A stretch of 64,000 bases of DNA from Saposhnikovia divaricata (GCA_036435485.1 CM071596.1:14474001-14538000); one strand, 5' to 3'. Numbered from the stretch's first letter, positions 13,401 to 23,645 are shown. A program made the numbers and translations. The notes: generated by a model not told the origin, from the letters alone.

Positions 13401-15245
13401 AGGGTTGTTTAGCCCCGATTAGGGCCGAATTATCGTCTTTTGCTCAAAAATTAGCCCTTATTAAGGATTATGAGCAACGACCGCCTGATATTAACCCCAA
13501 TTTAGATAAGTTGAGGGAAATAAATCACTAATAAATTTATGCTAAAGGATCCTATGCACGAATTGCACTTGGATTAGTGTCTATGAGCTCAAAACGACAC
13601 TAATCCTATTCCCGAAAGGCCCAGAAATCTTATGAGAAAGATTCGAGAGGCCAAGGAACTTTTAACTCTCTTAAGTATTAACTTGGGAGATAACTTTAGT
13701 CGTTGTGAATGTGTAGGTCGCTCCACACTTCACTATGAGACGATAACCAGGCAGGGCTAGTGTGACCTTAAACATCTACGAAAACAAGTTTTCCCAGAAG
13801 TTGGGGGGCAAATGATATGGGTGAAGAATAAACCCTAAAGACATAATTAATGCTACATTTATTGGCTCATAAATAAGGCCCGAAACCCTAGTTGGGCATT
13901 AAATTCGTAATTAATAATTAAGCCCAAACCGGGGACGCCCGGTATAAACTTGTTTCTAACATGGGCCTGATCCACAAACCGGGAACGTTCTAGAAACAAG
14001 GAACGTTCTAGAATATCCCTGGGATAAGATGTAGCCTCCAAGGCACCTAATTCGACATGGAAACTAACTCCCACAAGGAAGGAGTCCAGAACCTTCCTCA
14101 ATGACGGTGATTTGTCCACCAAGTCTCCGAATCCTACCATGATTCTAAGGCTCCTACAGCCTATATAAAGGGCATGACCCCTTATTTTCAGAACTACGTT
14201 TTGGCTTGATTCTCAACTCTGAGATACGTAGGCATCTTGTGAGGACCCGAATTAGGTCACGAAAACGTAAGCGCAGCCATCAAAGCACGAAGCTCACGAA
14301 CCCTAGCCGCAATTTGATAACCCTACTTTTTATTGCACAACAATCACTAAAAGTTAATTCATTAGAAGATACAATAAAAAGTTTAATTGGTGACTATCAT
14401 TCAGCCAAAGCCACTGCCTCATACTTACATCAGCCATGGCCTTAGGATCTCCTCTAGCATTTGTTGCTGTCCCAAAACCAAATGTGTACACAGGCACATT
14501 CCCCACCTCAACCTGGGTAGCATCCCCGCCCCTGTTCTGCTCACCATCCGACATAAGCATTATGCCAACTGAACGCCCATCCTTATATTTACGTCCATCG
14601 AGCACTTTCAAGGCCGTCTGAAGGCCATCAGTGATGTTTGTCCAACCCTCTGCTTTTATCTGCGTGACAAGATCTATGATCTTAACTTTAGATACTTCAT
14701 TCACCACTCGCAACCCGCATACCTTGTGGGCTTCTGTGCCAAATGTGATGATGGACAAACGATCAATAGGGCTAAGTTTCTTGATTATAAATTCCATGGC
14801 TTTTTTCAGTTTGTCCAACCTGTCGCCCTTCATGCTGCCACTAACATCTAACACAATAACAAGATCGAGTCCGAGTCTTTCTTTGTCGTTTCCTAGCCCA
14901 GTCAACTCCAGCAGCACCCTCAAGCTGCTTTCATCCACAGGTGCCATGGCTGAGTTAATGATTTTCAACTTTGCTTTTCCCACCGTGAACACATCATCGT
15001 TTCCTATAATATATGAACACAACTAGTTAAAATCCTAATATGGAAACTAAACTATAAATTACATAACAGCTGCAATATATATGCTTCAAGAACACATTAA
15101 ACATAAGTAAACCAATTATACATTTGTATGAATCTAAAAATAACCAAATAGTAAAGTTTGCTTTCGATGAATGAAATCGTTAATTAAACAAACCTGCAGC
15201 AGCATTAAGGTCTCCAGGGATTTGCTCATCATCATTGAAAGACAT
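3830..15245 (-). CDS. VWA and Vwaint domain protein, four exons (WAV3-like without RING)
   Basis: The coding sequence joins 15245-15194, 15003-14429, 4878-4538 and 4442-3830 on the minus strand. This gives 1,581 nt, 526 codons plus TGA, with exact phases and GT..AG borders at all three introns. The start MSFNDDEQIPGD is the first ATG after an in-frame TAG about 24 nt upstream. The VWA domain spans about residues 63-235 and has a complete metal-ion (MIDAS) set: DVSGSM at D70, the TNITDG threonine region, and MSDGEQ. A Vwaint-like C-terminal region (about 330-430) includes VTVEASRIQTAQMMKES. Plant WAV3-family proteins usually carry an N-terminal RING finger and act as ubiquitin ligases. No RING is present here, so a ligase role should not be assumed. 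There is no signal peptide or membrane segment. Intron 2 is 9,550 bp because a gypsy element sits in it; without the element it would be about 280 bp. Confidence 0.92.
4538..4878 (-). CDS. VWA gene exon 3
   Basis: The 341-nt exon follows TTTAATAG and starts VLNGIARKSNGGTFSDV, the usual continuation of the VWA fold in this family. The donor is AT/GTGCGT; the split codon becomes ATG (Met) with the first base of exon 4. Confidence 0.92.
5076..5618 (+). repeat. 5' LTR of the intronic gypsy element
   Basis: 543 bp, TGATATGG to CACAACA. A TATATAAAG box lies near 5439. Related LTRs are at 13813-14342, 43067-43550 (solo, reversed) and 53128-53637. Confidence 0.95.
5621..5637 (+). other. primer-binding site of the gypsy element
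   Basis: TGGCGCCGTCTGTGGGA starts two bases inside the LTR, the position and type seen in Tat/Athila-like elements. The exact tRNA was not determined. Confidence 0.75.
5652..8135 (+). pseudogene. gypsy gag-protease ORF with four in-frame stops
   Basis: One frame runs from ATG 5652 (MVQTRRTPVS) to 8135, interrupted at TGA 6162, TAA 6648, TAA 6711 and TAG 6921, with no frameshift needed. The N-terminal part is proline and threonine rich and disordered. The gag core includes KAYDGTGDPSNHVRTF (about 6512) and continues past the stops through the segment around 6756-6920. The protease domain at about 7460-7880 has the active-site motif IDNGASVDIL and the later ILGRTGLHAF block. Four stops in a single frame, rather than scattered indels, suggest decay by point mutation. 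The last codons (about 8080-8135) match the linker after RNase H at about 10577, so the downstream order is rearranged. Confidence 0.85.
8136..9744 (+). other. gypsy interior without recognisable pol, rearranged
   Basis: Where reverse transcriptase should begin there is non-coding, repeat-rich sequence with many short TCAAGG and CCTTGA motifs. Around 9540-9600 there is a short array of ATTCGA/CATTCGAC words. The segment 8081-8230 resembles 10577-10790. Confidence 0.6.
9745..10645 (+). pseudogene. gypsy reverse transcriptase C-terminal half and RNase H, broken
   Basis: The remnant begins around SAGATYHWLINK and has a catalytic-loop sequence VYGDDMLV (9817-9840), where related plant elements usually have YVDDML or YIDDIL. 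It continues through KCAFGVGSGKFLGL and a TAA at 9978-9980. The same frame goes on through FTGRITTLGRF to another stop at 10161. A frameshift near 10290 leads into RNase H sequence, MSKMLHGAELNYSPIE to KWAIELG, a stop at 10526, and then LADFVVECTIDNQEV. The N-terminal half of RT is missing. Confidence 0.82.
10696..11280 (+). pseudogene. second RNase H domain and linker to integrase, broken
   Basis: YFDGASKTK at about 10712 is the typical start of the extra RNase H domain in Tat-lineage elements. A roughly 43-bp tandem duplication (10696-10738 and 10739-10782) has doubled this start. Frameshifted pieces follow, including LKVCGD near 10932 and an open segment at 11042-11227 (LLVPIDVGSCWIDP). 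The familiar HLETGWLPHNALEARKLSVR block lies in another frame at about 11221-11275. No integrase core was found after it. Confidence 0.7.
11281..13796 (+). repeat. gypsy 3' non-coding region with diverged repeats
   Basis: No coding signal was seen. 12005-12075 is rich in repeated GTCAAAG. GC-rich GGCCGACCAGG words cluster at 12133-12207 and recur at 13046-13075. Blocks at about 12420-12560, 12600-12740 and 13140-13260 are diverged copies of one unit (CTCAAAAATG ... TTCAAAATTTGAGGTTAG). Long repeat-rich 3' regions are normal for Tat-type elements. Confidence 0.65.
13797..13812 (+). other. polypurine tract
   Basis: AGTTGGGGGGCAAA abuts the 3' LTR. The same tract precedes the LTR at 53128. Confidence 0.8.
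13813..14342 (+). repeat. 3' LTR of the intronic gypsy element
   Basis: 530 bp, TGATATGG to CACAACA. It lacks a 13-nt stretch present in the 5' LTR around 5188. Confidence 0.95.
14429..15003 (-). CDS. VWA gene exon 2, most of the VWA domain
   Basis: The 575-nt exon begins after ATTATAG and ends at GAT/GTAAGT, phase 0. It carries DVSGSM, the TNITDG region and MSDGEQ, the residues expected to bind a divalent metal. The open frame running on to 14354 beyond the donor is intron read-through. Confidence 0.93.
15194..15245 (-). CDS. VWA gene exon 1
   Basis: Fifty-two nt encode the first 17 codons plus one base. The donor is CTGCAG/GTTTGT. It is too short to be found as an open reading frame by length. 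Confidence 0.85.
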
Positions 15246-15346
15246 TATGCCAAGAAAATTAATGCACTAAATGGAATCACAAGTGTTTTGAATTTAATTG
15301 CATCTCTATGCTTTCGGTACAGCTATGTATACACCAAAATATTTTA

Positions 15347-15917
15347 TAGTAAATTACATTTTGCACCCCTTATTATTGAACAATTTTTTGATTTGGTCTT
15401 GTACCCTGAACTATCACTATCACAAAATATTTCAAAAAATCACTATCACAAAATATTTTAAAACAAATATTTTCACTTTTTAAAAAAATGCATTCACTTT
15501 AAAAAGAAATTTATAAATTTTTGAAAATAAAATATTTTATAAATACCAAAACTACCCTTATCAAACTTTGAAAAAAAAAATTCAAAGTTAACTGCCCAAA
15601 AAAATTATATAATTTTCCCCAAAAATATTTTTTTTAACCAAAGACTTTATAAAAACCGAAAAATATTTTTTTTAAAACAAATATAAATTTCTGAATTTTT
15701 TTCTTTTTTTAAAAAAAATAATCTTCTAAATACCGAAAATATACCTGTCAAATTTTGAAAAAAAAAAAATTTAACTTAACAGAATTAAAAATTATTAACA
15801 AAAAAGTGCAAAATGAAGAGAAACATAAAATTTGGGATGCAAAATACTGAAGTTCATAATATACGAATAAATCGAAAAAACGGCCAAAAATAAAGAATGC
15901 AAAATACAGTTTACTCA
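15347..15917. mobile_element. Mutator-like MITE just upstream of the VWA start codon
   Basis: The ends form long imperfect inverted repeats of about 80-100 bp (TAGTAAATTACATTTTGCA against GAGTAAACTGTATTTTGCA). A perfect 9-bp target duplication AATATTTTA flanks it at 15338-15346 and 15918-15926. It is 571 bp, AT-rich and non-coding. Its near end is about 100 bp from the VWA ATG, so it lies in the promoter or 5' UTR. Confidence 0.8.
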
Positions 15918-16167
15918 ATATTTTACCAGTCAACATATACATACCAACGATGGAGTTAATAGTTTGGCTGAATTACCTTTTCTTGTTAGGGGTAATAAAT
16001 TAGTTTCTTTTACATCAAAAATAAAAAATTAGTTTTCAAAATTTTTATCGAATAACACGCGATAAATTTTAAATTGTTATAATAATATTACATGTAAATG
16101 CTCTCCCAACAATCATATTAATGAGATTAATTAAAGTAATTTATATTGTACATCACCCATGTCATGT

Positions 16168-16560
16168 TATTTAAAATTAATTTTGTACTATATTTTATAC
16201 CTCTAACATTGTTACAAGCGAATTATCACTATCGGTTCCATTTACCTAAAACTCCCACCTCGTCCCTAGCATCATTGTACTACTAGATAAAATTTTTTAA
16301 TACAGAATTGCAGGATATATCTAACAAAAAGTCCTAAACCGATCAAGCTGAATTCGATCGACTTGTAGCGGTTGATTTGCTATTAATCCAGGCGTTTTTA
16401 CTGTATTTAATCCGGTCATCTTTGTAACTGAGATTGGCCTGTTTTCTTGTGTTGAAATTTGAGTATATTATCGTTCTTAAATTATACTTGCAATAAAAAA
16501 TAAGATATTCCCTCCGTCCCTCTAGGTTGTTTACATTGGGGATGAGAAGGGAAATCAAAA
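16168..16560. repeat. duplicated segment, copy A part 1
   Basis: Closely similar to 42925-43027 plus 44999-45280, beginning at AATTAATTTTGTACTAT and running into the start of a Stowaway element. In the other copy it is split at 16270 by an LTR insertion at 43028-44993. Confidence 0.82.
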
Positions 16561-17050
16561 AAATGTATAAAAAATGAGTAAAGTTAAATGAAAAGTGGGT
16601 AAAGTGGTGGGACTTATCAATATTTAATAATAGATTTGAGATAGTGGAGGAAGGTAGTGGGTGTAATAGTATTTTTTATTATTAAATATGAGATAGTGGG
16701 GGAAAGTGGTGGATGTAATAGTGGGGAAACTTACTATTTATAGTAACGTAAAAAGATAAGAGGGACATCCCAAAATAGTACTCCCTCTGTCCCATCCATT
16801 GTTTACACTTTTCAAGGGATGTCCGTCACGAATTTTAAGGTGCATTTTAAAGATAATTTCATAACTTATTTTTAAAATTTTCCTTTCTTGTATATAAATT
16901 TAATGTTTAAATTTTTATACAAGAAAAGAAAATTTTTAAAAAAAGTTATGGAACTATCCTTAAAATACGTATCGGATAACCCTTCGGACAATTTTGAAAA
17001 GTGTAAACAATTGGAAAGGACGGAGGTAAAGAAATGAGGGACAGAGGGAG
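16508..17050. mobile_element. Stowaway-type MITE, outer element
   Basis: The ends TTCCCTCCGTCCCTCT and AGGGACAGAGGGAG are inverted repeats flanked by TA on both sides. Another Stowaway is inserted in it at 16781-17026. The first part of the same element is present at 45241-45290, so it was there before the segment was duplicated. Confidence 0.75.
16781..17026. mobile_element. Stowaway-type MITE, inner element
   Basis: Starts CTCCCTCTGTCCC and ends with GGACGGAGG, flanked by TA. Long inverted ends include TTGTTTACACTTTTC and GAAAAGTGTAAACAA. 246 bp, no coding. Confidence 0.85.
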
Positions 17051-17078
17051 TAACAAAAAAGAAAAGGAAAATCATCAT

Positions 17079-17568
17079 GGGGCCGTTTGGCTTACCTTAA
17101 AATGAGTACCTTATGACTTATAAGCACTTATGTCATATAAGTGATAAGCAGAGTAGAGATTAGAGTGTTTGGTAAATCAGAACTTATAATCAGTAGACTG
17201 TTTGGGTAAATCAAAACGTATAAGTTAACTTTTTTTATAATTTTCAAAATATTTGTTTTTTATATATAACAATGGATATCAATGAATAGATCTCGATGAA
17301 TAGGAAAATTTGATATATACATATCAATTTTCTAATGAATGGATCGAGAGATATATGGTTTTGAAGATTTGAATGATATTATATATTACGTATATCGAGA
17401 ATAAGTTATAGTAAGTTATAAGTTGAAAGTTAAGAATTCCTAACATTAAACTTATGAACTTATAAGTCATAAGTTTAGTTAAAACTTACTTTGACAAACA
17501 CCCCCCATAAGGACTTATGGCCTTATAAGCCATAAGTTCCCTACCAAATGAAATGCCAAATAGGCACC
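17079..17568. mobile_element. hAT-like MITE with GGGGCCGTTTGG ends
   Basis: Inverted ends GGGGCCGTTTGGC and GCCAAATAGGCACC, with internal palindromic ACTTATAAGTCATAAG-type words. I found no clear 8-bp target duplication, so the class is tentative. Confidence 0.55.
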
Positions 17569-17920
17569 ATGTCTAGCTTTGAAGTTTTAAAAAAGCAAGT
17601 GAATTCTTACTCTTAGAGCATCTCCAATGGGACAGACCTCTTAGGTAAAATTTAAAATTAATTATCATAAAGAAGAATTATAAAGAATGTGTAAAAAAAT
17701 TTACACTCCAATGGAACAAAACCCTTGGCTATAATTATAGATAATCTCGTTGGCTATATTTGTCGAACCTCTAGAGACCTGTATTGAATTGCCACATCAC
17801 TTATTTCTATATTAAAATTATATATTTCATTAATAACAACTTGAAATATTAATAACATACCATTTTTAAAATATACCCAGTCATTATAGCCAATACCTTC
17901 GGAATACAATGTCTTACAGA

Positions 17921-20900
17921 TAGAGGTGGCCAGCCGTGCGTGCCGTGCCGGGCTGGCCACGTGCCGTGCTGAATGAAACCAGGCACGGGCACGCACGCAT
18001 GGTTTGGACGTGCCGTGCCGTGCTGTGCCGGTCCTTCGACTGTACAACCCGTGAATGGCACGCGGGCTTGGCGGGTTTGGCGGGCTTTTTTTCTTTTTTT
18101 TTTTTTAGAAAATTCGAATTTTTTTAACGAGCTTCTGGCGTGTTTTTGGCGTGCTTTTACAACCCGTGAATGAACGTGCTTTAAATCATCATGTTTACTT
18201 CCTGTTTTTTTATTTCTTTACTATTAAATACCATGCTTCTTATTATTACATTTACACTTTTTGACTGTCTCTTTAATTCTTTAATTGTCACGAGTGGACC
18301 TTAAATAATTCAAATGGGAATTAGTTTTTAGTGAAATATATGTTGATTACATTAGATTATTATAAATTCAGTAATTTAATATTTAATATTTACTTTTAAT
18401 ATTCTCAAAATATGAAACGTTTCGAATTAAAATTTCGAATTTGTAACTTTTTTCATCTAATTTTATTTCATATTAAAATCTTTCGAATTTTTAAGAAAAT
18501 ACAAATAATACAATTATATTGAAATAAAAAGCGGAAAAGAGGACAGTACCTCTATTAAATTTTATTAATTAAAAAATATTTTACAAATGGTGTGAGAGGA
18601 CTCCTCTAAAAAAAACGGAACAAACCGCATTAAACATGTTTACAAAACTACAAACAAATAAATTCTAAAATCTAAAATAAATCTAAAAATACAACATAAT
18701 ACAAATTCTACACACTAGTCTTCTCCTTGTTCGGCACCGAATTCCGATGAAGTATCCATTATCATCCACGGATCGTCTTCTCCGTCCGAATCATCCGTTT
18801 TTTTTCCTTGTTGTCTTTTTTCGGCTTGATCCTAATCTTTTTTGCAAACGCATATTTTTATTGAATCGGGTGCAAGACTTGATCTCTTCTCGTCTAACAC
18901 TCTTCTACCCGCACTAAAAGCGGATTCAGATGCAATTGTAGAAGTAGGGACTACTAAAATTTCTTTTGCAATTTTTGCTAAAACCGGAAATTGTAACTCA
19001 TGGTTTTTCCACCATGTTAATATATCGAACTCATCATTTAACTCATAATGATACGAAAAAAATTCATGTAGCATACTAAAAGCAGTAGTGGGAATATTAG
19101 TACTAGATTCGGAAATCAGACATTTTGGTCATTTGTTAGTTAATATCGATGCAATTGTTTTATTAAATCTACTACCACTACTACTACTACTTTTAGGTGG
19201 CATAGAAGTTTGAGTTTTAGCATTGTATATATCAATAAGACGATACAAATAATCTAAACAATTTACAACATATAATTCGCAATTATATGAAACATTTAAC
19301 GTTGTGTAATAATGTTTTAACAAGACTTCTAAACCATCCTTTCTAACACCCGGATCAAGAAGACATGCAATACCATAAATAAAAGGAAATTCATCTAAAT
19401 ATTCGATCCACTTTTTCTTCATTTCCTTTATAATAAAACTAAAATGAGGATCTTCTTCATAATTAGCTAAAGTGTTAACAATATTAATACATTCAATAAT
19501 AACGTGATGTGCATGTGGTTCATAAACATAAGAAAAAACCTTAGTAGCATGTGAATAACAATCAAGTATATCACGTACGGTAGATGCCAATTCCCAATCA
19601 TGTTCGGTAATATGTGAATCTTCATTTTGGTGATTTGGTTCGCTGTTATATAATTGCGTGAAAATATCCTTATAAATAATTGCATCAATTACTAATTTAT
19701 GAGTCTAATTCCATCTAGTCGGACAATCAATCCCCCATTTTTTCGCCTTTAATCCCCTATCTTTACACATTTTCTTGTATTTTCGTTTAACATGACCCGC
19801 ATAACGTAACCACTTAACTACTTTTCTTATAGGTTCTAATAACGTAGTTAAATGTTTAATTCCAATTTGACAAGATAAATTAACTATGTGAGCACAACAT
19901 CTAACATGTAAAAATATTCCATTACAAATTAATTAAAGGAATATCACCCCTAATATAATCGATAGCTTTGTTATTAGCGGCGGCATTATCTAACGAAATT
20001 GAAAAAACCTTTTGATACAAATTAAATGCCCTAATTGTTTCTAAAATTCTTGTTTTTATGTTAAAACCGGTGTGTGACTCGTTCATAATATCAAAGGCAA
20101 TAATTCGTTTTTGTATTAAGTAATCATTATCTATCCAATGAACCGTAACACAAATAAAAGGCTCACCTCCACTCGAACTCCAACAATCGCTAGTTAAGGA
20201 AATCATACCATCAAATGTAGCAAAATAATTAATTAAATCATTTCGTTGACTAGCATATTGATTTTGTGTGTGACGTTTAAGTGTGTTCCTAGGAATTCTT
20301 TTAAATGCCGGATTTACCGCGATTTTCATCATATATTCTAAATTAGGACTCTCACCGTGGGAGAAAGGCAACTCATCTAATATAGTATATCTAGCAAATT
20401 CATTAACCATACGTTCTCGATTATAGTGAAAAGGCATACCTCCACCGGGTGACGAAGTCATGAAACCACCGATTTGTGTTTGTTGCTCCGTTGAAGTTCC
20501 GCGTGCCGTTCCACTTTCGTGACTTTCCTTCGTAATATTATGTTTAGAGTGCAAATGTCGATCAAGTGTACCCGTGCCGCTTCCCTTCCGATGTAAAAAT
20601 GGTTTTTGTTGTCGATTAGCTTGTATACATAATAAACAATAACATTTCGCTTCGGTGGGATCTTGTTCCGTCGGCGCCGGTACTCTATTAAAATAATTCC
20701 AAACATACAAATTTCTGCTTGTCGAAGAAGAACCTAAAAGGAAAATTAAAAACGATTAATTTACACAAAATAAAAGTACGAATGTTTAAAATATACAAAA
20801 TTTACCAAACGAAAAATACGGAACATAAATACAAAGTAAACCAAAAATACGAATCATGAATCTTTGGGAAAAAATTCGAATTTTCGAATTTTCAAATCAA

Positions 20901-22157
20901 AAAACAAAGTAAACAAGTTTTTTAAAAAAACGAATCATGAATTTTTTTTTAAACCAAAAATACGAATAAAAAAATTTATAAACCAAAAATACTAATCAAA
21001 AATAAACTTACCGGCTTCGACACGTGATGGTGGTGGCATGGAGGAAGAGGAAGGTATTTGGCTTGAACCTTGAGAAGATAATGTTCCCCTTGCATCTTCC
21101 ATTTTTAGTTTTGCCGGATTTGTATAAAGTTAGCTGGAAATTGAAAGCTCGCCGGACAGAGACTAAGAACAGATACTAAGAACAGAGAGAGTGAGAGACC
21201 AGTGCAGAGAGATTGAGAATAGAGATAGAGAGATTAAGAATGCAGTGAGGTTTTGGAGTGGTGTGGTGTGATATTTATAGAGGTTAGAGTTAGAGCCGTT
21301 GCAGTTGGAACTAGCCGTTGCAGGAGCCGTTGGAAGTATAGTGCAGAGAGAGCAGTACCCAGACCAGACCCAGTAACCGTTGGCGTGCCAACGTGCCGTG
21401 CTTTTCAATGACTGTGAACGTGCTTTTCAATTAAAAATGGTAATACAATAATACAAAAGGCAAAAGCCATTTAGCAAAAAAAAAAAAACAAAACAAAAAA
21501 ATACAAAAGACCTGAACGTGTCGTGCTTTTCATGAACGTGCCGTGCTTTTAAAAAAAATTGTAATTCTAAATGGTTTTAAAATGGTGTATTATTTTAAAA
21601 GTTATTGATAATTAAAAAATTGTTAACATAATTAGAATTTCAAACACAATAAATTTTGATAATTGTAATTCTGTCATTTTTGACTAAAACTAAAATTAGA
21701 TACCTTTTTTCTTTGATAATATTTAGGTGTTTATGTATAATCAAAATTATATTTAATTAATTAACTTACAACTTTTGTCATATGATATTGTTGGATTTGA
21801 AATTCAATATTTGTAAAATTAAAAATATGATCACTGATTTGTGAATTAAAACAAACTTTTAAAATTAGGTATATATTTTGATGATCGATTGAAAATTTTA
21901 AAATACAAATATTATTTAGAATAAATCGCGCGTGCTGAACTGACGTGCCGAACGTGCCGTCTTTTTATTATCGCCACGGGCTTCCACGTGCCGGGCCGAA
22001 CGGGCTACGGTTCACAGATAATCGACTCGTGCACGGCACGTTGATTTTCGCGTGCTGAACGGGCCGGCTCGTTATTCGTACAGTGACGGGCCGAACGGTT
22101 TTTCTCACGAATTATTCGCGTGCATGCCGGGCCGAACCGCCCGTTTGGCCGGCTCTA
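17921..22157 (-). mobile_element. hAT transposon, 4.2 kb, with intact termini
   Basis: Inverted ends TAGAGGTGGCCAGCC and (reverse) TAGAGCCGGCCAAAC. A perfect 8-bp target duplication CTTACAGA is at 17913-17920 and 22158-22165. Both subterminal regions (17931-18070 and 21380-22150) are dense in CGTGCCG and CGTGCTG words, the likely transposase-binding repeats. The transposase is on the minus strand and is defective. Confidence 0.93.
18715..21102 (-). pseudogene. hAT transposase (BED zinc finger, dimerisation domain), decayed
   Basis: Exon 1 is 21102-21012 (MEDARGTLSS, donor G/GTAAGT). Exon 2 starts at 20733 after TTTTAG. A BED-type zinc finger follows YVWNYFNRVP, with CYCLLC and HLHSKHN. The RNase H-like core includes LTSDCWSSSGGEPFICV (about 20190). 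Breaks: a stop and frameshift near 19905-19922, a TAG near 19706 after CPTRWN, and a stop near 19129. After them the frame resumes with the C-terminal hAT dimerisation block, FPVLAKIAKEILVVPTSTIA and ESAFSAGRRVLDEKRSSL, ending at EQGED-TAG (18715). The gene resembles the RICESLEEPER/Ac-type family. At least three lesions make it inactive, though the element ends could still be used in trans. Confidence 0.87.
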
Positions 22158-22240
22158 CTTACAGATTCGACAAATTTTACATAATCAATATTTTATGTAA
22201 TTTAGTCAATCATTTTTAGCTAACGTCATTGGAGATGGTC

Positions 22241-23645
22241 TTAGAGCTAATTTACTTGATGTAGTGATTGATATAAACAAAAGTTCTTCTTAGAGGACAA
22301 AACGAAATTTGGTAGGAAAAAAAAAAGACTGAACCCTAGTTGTTGGTTTTGTGCTAGCCAGCATTTACTACTTTGTTTTTACTCCGTTTGTTATATATGA
22401 TCGATCACGTTCCGTCGAGTCAAAGGCCTTGGATGTCGCGCAAATATTTCCAATTTTACATGTGCCCTGTCGAAACACATGGTCTGACAGTTTCATGGGC
22501 TATTGTGTTTTGACTGTTTATTGATAATTCTGTCAAAGAATTATTAAAATATAAATAGTGGAGGGTTTATGTACCTTAATTAGTGGAGTCATGTTCTCTA
22601 AAGAGCATTTACTGCTTTGTTTTTACCCCGTTTCTTATGCAATTTTTAAGAATTAGAATTATAATTAATTATCCCTCATGTAAGTTCTCGTATAGGCGTG
22701 AATAATTTTTTTATCATTTTTATTATTTTGTCATCGCATCATATTGTTATCATTCCTTACCATCCTTGATTCATTACTTTTAAAAATGGATAACTATTCT
22801 TCTTAAAAATGGATAACTATTAATAATCCTACCCACCAAACCTAACACAACAAAAAACTCTGAAATCGCTTGATAGTAAATTGCACGTTTTCATGAATTT
22901 TTCGTCGCATCGCTTCACATAATTTCTCGTTCCTCAATCCTTAATCAGCACCCTTTAATTATTTTCTTTTTCCAGATTTTAATTTATGGATGCAGTTTTA
23001 TAGAATATTCTCCCTAGAGCATGATTATATTTAATAATCTTTCTATTCCACTTATTTTGTCACCTTAACTAAATTTTGGTCAAATTGATTAATTTATAAT
23101 GCAAATTACTTACATTATCTGATAATTATAATTTCTTAAAAAATTACTACCATAAAATACAATTGTCGTAATAAAAGATTCAATTTTCTTTTAAAAAAAT
23201 ACAAAAAGGTAAATCGTAATTTGAGGTCACAATTTTGTGAGTTAATTGATCAATAAAATAAAATTAAGACAATATCAGAGTGATGGATTCTCTTTTAGGG
23301 AGCGGCTCTGTTGTAGAGAGCCTCAGAGTTGGGTTGTCTCGGTTAGCTTTATCTTAGGAGTTCGGCTTTTTCGTTCGCTTTTTCGTTTTTATTGTTCTAT
23401 GTGTACCGGCTTTGCAGTTGCAGGGTGTGGTCTGTTGTCGTTTGCATGTGGTGTTTATGCAGGGGTTCAACCGGAGCTGTTCTTGCAGGCTGGCAGAGCG
23501 GAGCGCATCAGGACCCGAGCTCAGAATTCCAAGCAGGCGGGTAGGTCCCATGTGGAGAATGCCATGGGTTGAGGTATTGCTTTGAACATTTTCCTATCAT
23601 TTGGATTCCTGTGTATTTATCACCCACCGTATTTATCGTGCTCGT
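22241..23645. other. intergenic DNA, no gene recognised
   Basis: It holds one patch duplicated elsewhere (22399-22610) and a GT-rich stretch (23280-23640) that may be the 5' part of the adjoining SINE. The open frame at 23246-23572 has no protein-like features. Confidence 0.5.
22399..22610. repeat. duplicated segment, copy A part 2
   Basis: Matches 54856-55470 in the same orientation (GTTCCGTCGAGTCAA, TTTACATGTG, GTTTTGACTGTTTATTG, AAATAGTGGAGGGTT). The second copy has an extra internal duplication and an insertion of about 350 bp. Confidence 0.8.

Larger units (their letters stand above)
5076..14342 (+). mobile_element. Ty3/gypsy Tat-type LTR retrotransposon in intron 2 of the VWA gene
   Basis: This is a structurally complete element: LTR (5076-5618), primer-binding site, gag-protease, RT and RNase H remnants, a second RNase H remnant, long repeat-rich 3' region, polypurine tract, LTR (13813-14342). 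The 5-bp target duplication ATCAC is present at 5071-5075 and 14343-14347. The LTRs differ by roughly 20 substitutions and one 13-nt indel (hand count), a fairly recent insertion on the order of one to two million years at common plant rates. The second RNase H domain and the protease sequence point to the Tat/Retand side of the family. It lies antisense to the VWA gene and all its genes are broken, so it could move only with help from other copies. Confidence 0.95.
17616..22240. mobile_element. Tourist-like (PIF/Harbinger) MITE split by a hAT transposon
   Basis: The ends GAGCATCTCCAATG and CATTGGAGATGGTC are inverted repeats flanked by TTA on both sides (17613-17615 and 22241-22243), the usual target of this superfamily. 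Without the hAT insertion the MITE is about 380 bp. No transposase of its own. Confidence 0.78.

Noticed and set aside
14387..15026. Plus-strand open frames opposite VWA exon 2
   Set aside because: They are shadows of the minus-strand coding exon, which has exact splice borders and a known domain.
17079..17568. 8-bp target duplication for the GGGGCCGTTTGG MITE
   Set aside because: Flanks ATCATCAT and ATGTCTAG do not match, so the hAT assignment stays tentative.
17754..18173. Small frames in the hAT left end
   Set aside because: Follow from CGTGCCG repeats in the subterminal region.
23246..23572. 108-codon frame before the SINE
   Set aside because: Cysteine- and glycine-rich but without a recognisable domain; it lies in repeat-like GT-rich DNA.
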